NCBI GenBank assembly: GCA_900541695.1
Contig: UQKL01000015.1
Location: 1-64,000 of the forward strand
Length of the DNA stretch: 64,000 bases
Source: an uncultured Collinsella sp.
Lineage (GTDB): Bacteria; Actinomycetota; Coriobacteriia; Coriobacteriales; Coriobacteriaceae
Reading direction: 5' to 3'
The notes under the pieces were generated by a model. The model worked only from the letters and a program-made list of their open reading frames with translations, searched no databases and had not been told where the DNA came from. Shown here piece by piece: positions 57,045 to 64,000 of the stretch (within the stretch, counting starts at the first letter, position 1; each line of letters opens with the position of its first letter). The translations under genes and the position numbers were made by a program.

Positions 57045-58928
57045 ATGGGTACCCGCGAGCGACATATCGGCCACGCGGCCGCCCGGACCGCGCCGGTTGC
57101 GGATCCCAGGGGCGGCAGGCTGTTCGCCATGCCGCGATTCCTGGTTGGTATAACGCACCGTGCATATCGCCACCGCGTCTTTGCTGTCGCCGGTGTCGCC
57201 ACCGCGCTGTTCCTTATACTTTTGGCAGTCTTGCCGGCGTTGTTCGCCTCCGATTCCAAGCTTTCCAATGCCGTGCCCGCCTATAGCGAGGTGTCCGAAG
57301 AGGTCGTGGATGCGCTCGTCCACTCGAGCTCTCTCCCGTTGCTTGTCGCCGCAATTATATTTTCGATCTGGGGCGTATCGGTCTATCTGCGCTGTTTGGA
57401 CTATGTGTTGCGCCGCCGCCTTGTTGCCATCGCCACCATCTGCGCCCTGTGGATGATCGAAGTCATTCTCAAGTACAAGTCGTTCACGCCGTTCTATGCC
57501 ACTGTGCTGTGGTACCTGTACTACGTGCCCATGACGCTCATTCCGCTGCTCTACCAGTTGTGTGGTCTGCGCCTTGCGGGCCTGGAGCAACACCGCCTGG
57601 GTCGCCGCTACTGCGCTGCGCTGTGGATTGTGGCCATCCTGCTTATCGGATTTGTGCTCACCAACGATTTTCACCAGCAGGTCTTCCGCTTTGACCGTAC
57701 AAGCGACACCTGGAGCAACGATTACACGTACGGCTGGGGTTATTTCGCCGTCCTCGTGTGGACGGCCTTTGACTTCGTGGCCTTTTTTATCCTGGTTGGT
57801 CGGTCCTCGTCCTTTCGCATCCAGCGTTTCTCGGGCACGGCGGCGCTCGTGCTGCTGGGTGGCGCATTCTTTGCCATCTCGTATGCGTTGCGTGTGCCCT
57901 GGGCATGGAGGCTCAACTTTTCGCTCGTCTATTGCATCCTGTGCGTGGTGGCGATGGAAATCTGTCTCGATTGCGGTGTCATTCCGTCGTATCACGACAT
58001 CGCCGGCATCTTCGACACCTTGCCGCTTGACCTCAAAGTTCTAACGCGCGACCTGCAGGAAGTCTATGCCACGCCGGTGTCAAAGCCAATGCCGGTAGGC
58101 GTGCGCGAGGAGTTGCGGACCCAGGAGCACGGCCGCGCCCATGCCTTTGCCGTGGCGTCCGATCCCGATGTGATGTACCGTGCCTTTCCGCTGCTGGGCG
58201 GATCGGCGCTGCTTGCCCAAGACGTGTCGGAGCTCAACGAGCTTAACCGTGAACTGGCGCATCGTCGCATGGAGCTGCAGCGTCAAAACGAGCTACTCGC
58301 CGCCGACTACGACCTTAAGACGCACCTGGCAGATCAAGAGGCCGAGACCTTGCTGGTCCAAGATGTGGACCAGGCGCTTGCCCGTGCGCTCGAAGGGATG
58401 TACGACCTGCTGAGCTCGCTGCCGCCGTTGACCGACGAAGCGTCTTCGCACGAGCGTTACCGCATGCTGCAGCGCGCCAAGATGCTCGTCGCCTATTGCA
58501 AGCGCAAGGGGTCGCTCACGTTGGCACAGCACGGGGAGAGCGGTTTTGATCGCGACCGCATTCAGCTCATTGCCAACGAGCTCGCAAGCGACCTGCGCAC
58601 CATCGATATCGATTGCGCCTCGATTATCGCCATACGGCGCCCGATGCACGCCAGTACGGTAAGCGCCCTGTACGACTGTGTGTATGACTTTGCGTTTTTT
58701 GCCTACACCACCGACCATCCGGCGCTTATGTATCACTTGGGCGACCATGACCGATGCAGTGTCGAGCTGCGCGCCACGCTTTTTTCCAACGATGATGCAG
58801 ATCTTTCGCAGACGCCCGCTGCGCAAGAGCTCGAAAGCGCTCTGCAAGGGCGCAACGTGGCATACCGCCTTGAGGGTGAGCCCGGCCAGCTGCGCATGAT
58901 CGTCTTGATGCCGAGGGCGGGTGAGTGA
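57045..58928 (+). CDS. Seven-helix membrane sensor with degenerate kinase-like C-terminus
   Basis: The 627-residue protein has eight or so hydrophobic segments (residues about 40-310), including the block typical of histidine-kinase N-terminal 7TM regions. A PAS-like or linker segment follows, then a coiled coil (NELNRELAHRRMELQRQNELLAADYD, about 415-440). The C-terminal 190 residues have the length and order of a dimerisation plus ATPase module, but no H box, no N box with conserved Asn and no Gly-rich G boxes. It is probably a pseudokinase partner of the next gene, which it overlaps by 4 bp (GTGA). The ATG at 57045 is chosen with AAAGGG 5 bases upstream. Confidence 0.75.
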   Translation: MGTRERHIGHAAARTAPVADPRGGRLFAMPRFLVGITHRAYRHRVFAVAGVATALFLILLAVLPALFASDSKLSNAVPAYSEVSEEVVDALVHSSSLPLLVAAIIFSIWGVSVYLRCLDYVLRRRLVAIATICALWMIEVILKYKSFTPFYATVLWYLYYVPMTLIPLLYQLCGLRLAGLEQHRLGRRYCAALWIVAILLIGFVLTNDFHQQVFRFDRTSDTWSNDYTYGWGYFAVLVWTAFDFVAFFILVGRSSSFRIQRFSGTAALVLLGGAFFAISYALRVPWAWRLNFSLVYCILCVVAMEICLDCGVIPSYHDIAGIFDTLPLDLKVLTRDLQEVYATPVSKPMPVGVREELRTQEHGRAHAFAVASDPDVMYRAFPLLGGSALLAQDVSELNELNRELAHRRMELQRQNELLAADYDLKTHLADQEAETLLVQDVDQALARALEGMYDLLSSLPPLTDEASSHERYRMLQRAKMLVAYCKRKGSLTLAQHGESGFDRDRIQLIANELASDLRTIDIDCASIIAIRRPMHASTVSALYDCVYDFAFFAYTTDHPALMYHLGDHDRCSVELRATLFSNDDADLSQTPAAQELESALQGRNVAYRLEGEPGQLRMIVLMPRAGE

Positions 58929-60424
58929 CGATGCGGATTTCGCTCATCCTTCCCCAAATCGTTGCGCTCGATGTTGTCTTTGCCCTGGCTGCGTGTCTGC
59001 AGACGATTCACGTCCCGCTCATCGCATCGCGCCGCTCGTCCTATAACCGAAAGGTGATTTGCGCCTACGAGGCGAGTCTTGTGCTTCACCTGATGATTTC
59101 GGCGCTCATCTTATTCGCGTCGTCTGGCTCGTATCTGATGGCGCCGCTTGACGTTTGCGCCAGGGCAATGGGCGGAGTGCTGTGGCTGAATGCCGCGATC
59201 TTTGCCTATGGCGTGGTACTTATGGTGCACTATCGTCGCCTCGTCATGCTGGTCGAGCTGTTGCTTGTTGTCGCCGTTACACCACCGGTGGTTTTTGCCA
59301 TGGGCTCGGCGTGGACCGTTGTCCTTATCGCAGAGGGAGCGTTCTTCCTGTTCCGCTCCATCGCGGCGCTCTTGATGGACGTCCGTAACCGCCAGGAGGA
59401 TATCACCGCGTTCTCGACGATCGAGACCATCAACGTGATTCCCGTGGGCATCCTGTATCTGGACCCGAGGGGCCGTCCGCTGCTCATGAACCGCTGCATG
59501 CGCAAAAACCTGGTGGAACTTCATATGCCTACCGATCTGCGTGACATGAGCAGCACATGGAACGACCTGCGCAAACTTAGTATGCAAATGCCCAAAAGCA
59601 GCGCTAATCGCGCCCATATCGACCTCGATCGCTTTGGTAGGGATCGCGCCGTGGTCGAGATCTCTCCTTCCGAGATTCGTCTGTTCGTGCGTGACTCCGT
59701 TACGGTCTCGGGCCGTCCATTCGAGCGCGTCGTCGGCCTGGACGTGACGGAATACGCTCACGCCTACGACCGTCTGGCGCAAGCCAACCACCTGCTTGAG
59801 CTTGCGGGCCAAGAGCTCCAGGCCCAGATCGAAGAAGTTAAAAAGGTTGCCGACAATGCGGCCTACCTACGTATGCGTGCCCGCGTGCACGACGTGATCG
59901 GGCAGCGCCTGTCCATTCTTCATCGCTATTTGGAGGAGGGGCGCCTGGATGACGAGTCACTCGAGCAGATTGACCCGTTGCTGCGCTCAATCGCCGCCGA
60001 TTTGCGTAGTGACGGTGCCAGCGAGCCTGCAGAGCAGCTGGGCGATATCGTCCATGCTTTTGGCCTGGTGAGTGTGCAGATCGATGTTGAGGGTGCGCTG
60101 CCTGAGGACGTGCGTGTCGCCGCCGCATTTTTGCAGATTATCCGTGAGGCCTCGACCAATGCCACCAAGCATGCGCAGGCGCATCGGGTCCACGTGCGTC
60201 TGTGGCAGGAGGGGGCGGATGCTGGAGCCGTCGCGCGCATGACGATTTCTAACGACGGCTCCCCAGCCCCCGTATCGTATCGCGAGGGAACGGGTATCCC
60301 TGGTATGAGGCATGTCGCACAGAATCTGGGCGGCAGCCTTGAGGTCCATGCCGCCCCACCCTTTACGCTTACGGTATCCATTCCGCTCGCCTCCAGCGCC
60401 ACGGTCCAAAGGAGAAGCTCATGA
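58925..60424 (+). CDS. Sensor histidine kinase (HisKA_3-like) with membrane N-terminus
   Basis: The 499-residue kinase has about six membrane segments (residues about 8-155), a PAS-like cytosolic domain (about 165-280), a coiled linker, and an H box RMRARVHDVIGQRLS with the phospho-accepting His. The ATPase domain has IIREASTNATKHAQAHRV (N box), NDGSPAP and GTGIPGMRHVAQNLGG (G boxes). The GTG at 58925 overlaps the preceding stop; an ATG at 58931 is the alternative. It overlaps the response regulator gene by 4 bp (ATGA), so the three genes are tightly coupled. The signal is unknown. Confidence 0.85.
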   Translation: MTMRISLILPQIVALDVVFALAACLQTIHVPLIASRRSSYNRKVICAYEASLVLHLMISALILFASSGSYLMAPLDVCARAMGGVLWLNAAIFAYGVVLMVHYRRLVMLVELLLVVAVTPPVVFAMGSAWTVVLIAEGAFFLFRSIAALLMDVRNRQEDITAFSTIETINVIPVGILYLDPRGRPLLMNRCMRKNLVELHMPTDLRDMSSTWNDLRKLSMQMPKSSANRAHIDLDRFGRDRAVVEISPSEIRLFVRDSVTVSGRPFERVVGLDVTEYAHAYDRLAQANHLLELAGQELQAQIEEVKKVADNAAYLRMRARVHDVIGQRLSILHRYLEEGRLDDESLEQIDPLLRSIAADLRSDGASEPAEQLGDIVHAFGLVSVQIDVEGALPEDVRVAAAFLQIIREASTNATKHAQAHRVHVRLWQEGADAGAVARMTISNDGSPAPVSYREGTGIPGMRHVAQNLGGSLEVHAAPPFTLTVSIPLASSATVQRRSS

Positions 60425-61041
60425 TCCGCGTGTTAATCGTCGAAGACCAGGCCATCCTGCGCGAAAGCCTGGCGCGCTCCGTTGGCGACCAGCCCGATAT
60501 GACCGTCGTCGCCGCGATCGCCGATGCCTCCGAGGCCTTGGGTGTCGCGCTCAAGGAGCGCCCTGACATGATACTGATGGACGTGTGCACCGAACACGAT
60601 TCAAACGGCATCGTGGCGGCGGCGCGCATCAAGGAGCAACTGCCCGAGTGTCGCATCATTATCATGACCGGCATGCCCGAGATCACCTTTGTCGATCAGG
60701 CCCGCGAGGCGGCCGTCGACAGCTTTGTGTACAAGAACGTCGGTATCGACGAGCTGTTCGCCGTGATGCGCTCCACGCTGGCGGGCTATTGCACGTTTCC
60801 CAAGCCGCCCGAGAGCATTTTTTCGGGTACGGCGGCACTCGACGATGTCGAGCTGTCGATTTTGCGCCTCGCCTGCGAGGGCAAGAGCCGTCGCGAGATC
60901 GCGGCCGAACTGTTTATGAGTGAGGGCACCATCAAGCGCCGCATCTCGGAGATCCTGAGCAAGACCGGCTACGACAACATCATGCGCCTGGCCGTGCATG
61001 CGGTGACCGAAGGCAGCATCGTTCCCAACATGGAGCGCTAA
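60421..61041 (+). CDS. NarL/LuxR-family response regulator
   Basis: The 206-residue regulator has a receiver domain (VEDQ acidic pair, phosphoacceptor D54 in ILMDVCTEHD, T in IIMTGMPE, K in FVYKNVG). A LuxR-type helix-turn-helix has LDDVELSILRLACEGKSRREIAAELFMSEGTIKRRISEILSKTGYDN. It is the last gene of the three-gene sensory operon. Its targets are not visible. Confidence 0.92.
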   Translation: MIRVLIVEDQAILRESLARSVGDQPDMTVVAAIADASEALGVALKERPDMILMDVCTEHDSNGIVAAARIKEQLPECRIIIMTGMPEITFVDQAREAAVDSFVYKNVGIDELFAVMRSTLAGYCTFPKPPESIFSGTAALDDVELSILRLACEGKSRREIAAELFMSEGTIKRRISEILSKTGYDNIMRLAVHAVTEGSIVPNMER

Positions 61042-61067
61042 CGCTCGTTGCGTATCGGCATAAAAAC

Positions 61068-61102
61068 GACGGGGCCGCAGGATCAACTCCTGCGGCCCCG
61101 TC
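61068..61102 (-). terminator. Rho-independent terminator of the lipoprotein gene
   Basis: Fifteen bases (61068-61082) pair perfectly with 61088-61102. On the minus strand the stem is followed by GTTTTTA. It lies between the convergent response-regulator and lipoprotein genes and may block both. Confidence 0.8.
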
Positions 61103-61150
61103 TGGTGTGCGCGGATGTGTCCGCCAACCCGCGGCTGATGTTACGTGCCG

Positions 61151-61993
61151 TTACGCGATGGTTGCGCTGTAGGAGGCGACGTCCTCGTAGGAATCGGTCA
61201 GGTAGGCGTCGATGCCGATGGTCGTATTGACGAGGTCGTCAAGGCTGTCAAGCTCGCCGCTCGAGAACGTGAATTCCTCGGTGGCGTTGGTGCCGGGCAT
61301 CAGGTGAGCCGAGAACCAGGGTTCCTTCATGGTGCCGTTGACGTTGGTCTTGCCGGAAGGAGCGTAGAAGGTCAGGTCCTTGTCGCTCTTGTTGGTGATG
61401 TTGACGACAAATCCGATGTCGCCCCAGTCGTCCTTGAACTTCTCGGTGATGGTGATGGTGCACAGGTCGTCATCGGCGACGGTGACGGCGGGGGAGATTT
61501 CGATGCTCTGGACGTCGTCGTCTTCGACGGCCTCATCGATCTCTTCTTCCTTCTCGGCGTTCTCGCGATCCTTCTTCACCGTACCGGACAGATCCTTGTC
61601 GGACTTCGTAAAGATAAGCTTGTCGCCTTCCACCTCGAGGACGAGCTTGTCGTCCTTGAGCTTCAGGTCGTGCGACTCATCTTCGGCGGTAATCGTTACG
61701 GTGGTGGCGTCCTTGGCCTCCCATTTCAGGTCGGCGACCTCAAGGAACATGTCGAGGACGCCCGTGCCGTCTTCGTCGAGGATCAGGATACAGTTGAGGC
61801 CCCACTCCTTGAGCATATCCATGTACTCATCGGTGAGCTCTTCGCCGTCCAAGGTTCCACCCGAGTACTGCCAGCTGCCGACGAAGTTGGCCTTGGGGTC
61901 CTTGCCGCCGCCGCTGCAGCCCGTCAGGGCAAAGGCGAGCGCCAGGACGCATGTCAGGAATGCGAGTACGGACTTTTTGAACGTTGTCTTCAT
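61151..61993 (-). CDS. Putative lipoprotein
   Basis: The 280-residue protein has a lipoprotein signal peptide with lipobox ALTGC (Cys about residue 26) after a hydrophobic stretch. SGGGKDPKANFVGSWQYSG follows, the start of a lipocalin-like domain of the kind found in many actinobacterial lipoproteins (FVGxWxxxG). A Lys/Glu/Asp-rich linker (KKDRENAEKEEEIDE) precedes a C-terminal DUF4352/DUF5067-like beta domain (ITNKSDKDLTFY). The strong AAGGAGG lies 5 bases before the ATG. Its function is unknown. Confidence 0.8.
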   Translation of the reverse strand: MKTTFKKSVLAFLTCVLALAFALTGCSGGGKDPKANFVGSWQYSGGTLDGEELTDEYMDMLKEWGLNCILILDEDGTGVLDMFLEVADLKWEAKDATTVTITAEDESHDLKLKDDKLVLEVEGDKLIFTKSDKDLSGTVKKDRENAEKEEEIDEAVEDDDVQSIEISPAVTVADDDLCTITITEKFKDDWGDIGFVVNITNKSDKDLTFYAPSGKTNVNGTMKEPWFSAHLMPGTNATEEFTFSSGELDSLDDLVNTTIGIDAYLTDSYEDVASYSATIA

Positions 61994-62032
61994 GGTGTCC
62001 TCCTTTATCGAACGAAACCCATAGAAGCAAAT

Positions 62033-62054
62033 GCGGGGGTGGCGGAACCCCCGC
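62033..62054 (-). terminator. GC-rich hairpin after the SPFH gene
   Basis: GCGGGGGT (62033-62040) pairs with ACCCCCGC (62047-62054). On the minus strand ATTTGCTT follows. It lies between the SPFH gene and the lipoprotein gene on the same strand. Confidence 0.5.
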
Positions 62055-62073
62055 CAATTACCAGATAAAGGGG

Positions 62074-63315
62074 TTAGGGCCTGGGTGTTCCGCAGTTGCT
62101 GCAGAACTTGCCGCCGTTTTCGCTACCGCAGTTGGGGCAGAACCACTTGGCCGGTGCCGGGGTGGGTGCGGGGCTGCCGCACTCGGAGCAGAACTTGCCG
62201 GTGTTGGTGGCGCCGCAGCTGCAGGTCCATGCGCCGGCCGCAGGTGCGGCAGCGGGTGCCGGTGCGGGGGCGGGAGCCGGAGCCGGCTGCGGGGCAGCCT
62301 GCTGCTGTGCCTGGCCGGCGGCGAACAGCTGGCTAGCGTTCATGCCGCCCATGCCACCTGCCATGCCCATGCCCATAAAGCCTGCCATCGCGCCGTTGGG
62401 GTTGGCCGCTGCCGCGCGCATCGCGTCGCTCTGGGCGCTGGCGATGTTGGCGGCCGCCATGGTGGGATCGCGCATGACTGCGGCCTTCTGCAGGTCCTTG
62501 ATCATCTGCTCGTCTTCTTGCGAGGCGGCGATGGAGTTGACGCCAAAGCTCACGATCTCGACGCCACGTAGGTCGCGCCAGTCGGCCGAGAGGACCTCGT
62601 TGAGCACGCGGGCGAGCTCGGTGGTGTGACCGGGGATGGCGCTGTAGCGAATGCCCATTTCCGAGATCTTGGCAAAGGCGGGCTGCAGAGCGGTGAGCAG
62701 CTCGGACTTAAGCTGGCTGTCGATCTTATCGCGCGTGTAGCTATCGGTCACGTTGCCGCACACGTTGGTGTAGAACAGCAGCGGGTTGGTGATGCGGTAC
62801 GAATACTCGCCGTTGCAGCGAACGGAGATGTCGACGTCCAGGCCAATGTTGTTATCGACCACGCGGAAAGGCACGGGCGAGGCGGTGCCGTACTTGTTGC
62901 CGATGATCTCCTTGGTGTTGATGAAGTAGACGCGCTGGTCCTTGCCTGCGTCGCCGCCAAAGGTAAAGCGGCTGCCGATATTGGCGAACGTCTCCTTGAT
63001 GGAGTCGCCCAGGTTGCCGCTAAAGACGCTCGGCTCGCTGCCGGTGTCAAAGACGAACTCGCCGGGCTCCAGCGCGACCTCGATGATCTTGCCGTTTTGC
63101 ACCACGAGCATGCCCTGGCCGTCGTTGACGGCGATGACGGAGCCGTTGGAGATGACGTTGTCCTCGCCGCGCGTGTTGGAGCTGCGGCCGCCGGTGCGCT
63201 TGCTGCCCTTGCAGGCCAAGACATCAGCGGGCATCGATTCGCAATAGATAAATTCCTTCCACTGGTCGGCCATGACGCCGCCGGCAGCGCCCAATCCAGC
63301 TTTCAAGAGTCCCAT
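62074..63315 (-). CDS. SPFH/virion-core-like protein with two C-terminal zinc ribbons
   Basis: The 413-residue protein starts with an SPFH-type domain (about residues 20-265; WKEFIYCESMPADVLACKG, LEPGEFVFDTGSEPSVF, VVDNNIGLDVDISVRCNGEYSYRI). A Gly/Met- and Ala/Pro-rich hinge follows (about 285-355). Two zinc ribbons end the chain (CSCGATNTGKFCSECG and CPNCGSENGGKFCSNCG). The pattern matches Bacillus YdjI-type proteins linked to envelope stress and membrane domains. AAGGAAG precedes the ATG. The gene upstream on the same strand encodes a zinc-ribbon membrane protein, again as in the ydjFGHI operon. Confidence 0.88.
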   Translation of the reverse strand: MGLLKAGLGAAGGVMADQWKEFIYCESMPADVLACKGSKRTGGRSSNTRGEDNVISNGSVIAVNDGQGMLVVQNGKIIEVALEPGEFVFDTGSEPSVFSGNLGDSIKETFANIGSRFTFGGDAGKDQRVYFINTKEIIGNKYGTASPVPFRVVDNNIGLDVDISVRCNGEYSYRITNPLLFYTNVCGNVTDSYTRDKIDSQLKSELLTALQPAFAKISEMGIRYSAIPGHTTELARVLNEVLSADWRDLRGVEIVSFGVNSIAASQEDEQMIKDLQKAAVMRDPTMAAANIASAQSDAMRAAAANPNGAMAGFMGMGMAGGMGGMNASQLFAAGQAQQQAAPQPAPAPAPAPAPAAAPAAGAWTCSCGATNTGKFCSECGSPAPTPAPAKWFCPNCGSENGGKFCSNCGTPRP

Positions 63316-63363
63316 GGTGATCTTCCTTTCTCGTCAAAGGCCGGGTGGTATTGGTCAGAATGG

Positions 63364-64000
63364 CTAATCGTCCTTGTTGTCCTTCATGACAACGGTGGTC
63401 TCGGTGTGGCTGAAGGTGTCGTGCTTCTCGGTCAGGTCGAGCTCGCCGCAGTAGCAATCGGCGTGGGTGGCCTCGTTGGCCGTCTTGAGCTGGCCCACCA
63501 GCAGCACGTCTGCGATGATCACGATGATCAACGGCGCGACGATGTTGATGAGGATACCATCGACATCAAAGGCGAGGTAGTCCGGATCGAAGGCGTTCTC
63601 CCCCATAAAGAGAATCTGGGAAAGGACAAATCCGATCGCAAAGAACAGCACCGAGGCGACAGCGAGCTTGGGCTTGGAGCAGGGAAGCTCGCCGACCATG
63701 CGGCCGGTTTGGCCGTTCATGGCAAACAGGTAACTCTTGCCGTTCCACGAGGTAGAGAGCATCCACACGGGGAACAGAGCATAATCGTTTTCTTCCCAGG
63801 TGTAGTCGAGCTGCTTGCTTTCGACCGTGGCGTCGTCGTACTCGTCGACGACGGTCTCGCGCAGGGCCGAGATCGTGCTCTCCTCCATGCGGCGCTCGGC
63901 GCGCGCCTTGCAGGTTTCGCAATCCTCGTCATAGCGGTTGGCGATGTAGCCGGGCATATAGGCGACCGAGAACGGGCGCAGCGCGTCGTAGTCAAACGGC
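63364..64000 (-). CDS. Zinc-ribbon-type membrane protein, 5' end outside the window
   Basis: The C-terminal part of a protein is encoded. The frame is open to the window edge and reads PFDYDALRPFSVAYMPGYIANRYD before the first internal Met, so the ATG at 63957 is not the start. SVAYMPGYIANRYDEDCETCKARAERRM resembles TFIIB-type zinc-ribbon proteins of the YdjG kind. Two membrane segments follow (about 105 and 145 residues past 63957; VASVLFFAIGFVLSQILFMG and LINIVAPLIIVIIADVLLVG). It lies 48 bp upstream of the SPFH gene in the same direction and is probably its operon partner. Confidence 0.8.
   Translation of the reverse strand, partial: PFDYDALRPFSVAYMPGYIANRYDEDCETCKARAERRMEESTISALRETVVDEYDDATVESKQLDYTWEENDYALFPVWMLSTSWNGKSYLFAMNGQTGRMVGELPCSKPKLAVASVLFFAIGFVLSQILFMGENAFDPDYLAFDVDGILINIVAPLIIVIIADVLLVGQLKTANEATHADCYCGELDLTEKHDTFSHTETTVVMKDNKDD

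Overview
The window reads as the chromosome of a high-GC, anaerobic, Gram-positive gut actinobacterium, most likely class Coriobacteriia and close to Collinsella. I infer this from four things: a six-subunit Ech-type energy-converting NiFe hydrogenase, an enoate-reductase/old-yellow-enzyme protein, an Nramp-related Mg transporter of the kind known from Eggerthella, and intergenic space crowded with repeats. No phage, integrase, CRISPR array, rRNA or complete insertion sequence was seen.

Left part (1-21.9 kb). A type III pantothenate kinase on the minus strand and an initiator tRNA lead into a six-unit repeat array with an exact 80-bp period. A flavin/FeS oxidoreductase follows. Next is an AAA/DUF4143 ATPase preceded by five 12-bp repeats at an exact 23-bp period. 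A 13.6-kb surface cluster comes after it: three small membrane-anchored exported proteins, then a 3575-residue secreted beta-helix protein. An AlbA_2 (Schlafen-type) ATP-binding regulator follows, flanked by near-identical repeats, and then a solitary IS-type helix-turn-helix protein.

Middle (22-38.6 kb). An ech hydrogenase operon has its two membrane subunits fused. It converges on a LuxR-type two-component system across a 0.6-kb region of tandem, nested inverted repeats. The two-component system is divergent from an ABC-2 exporter operon. A MacB/LolD-like ABC exporter and a DUF362 ferredoxin-like protein follow.

Right part (38.8-64 kb). This holds envelope and housekeeping genes: an alpha/beta hydrolase, a hemolysin III protein, a CNNM/CorC protein, a YtxH and PRC-barrel pair, and a NodB-like protein that has lost its catalytic residues. 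A Mg-linked operon pairs an MgtE-like sensor with an Nramp-like transporter behind a long structured leader. Then come an OatA-like acyltransferase, ribokinase with nucleoside hydrolase, luxS, a DUF4867 protein and a GH1 6-phospho-beta-glucosidase. A second, degenerate/active sensor-kinase pair with its response regulator follows, then a lipoprotein and an SPFH/zinc-ribbon pair cut by the window edge.

The least explained features are the intergenic repeat systems (the 80-bp array, the 23-bp array, the 20-bp cassette-flanking repeats and the nested inverted-repeat elements) and the surface cluster.
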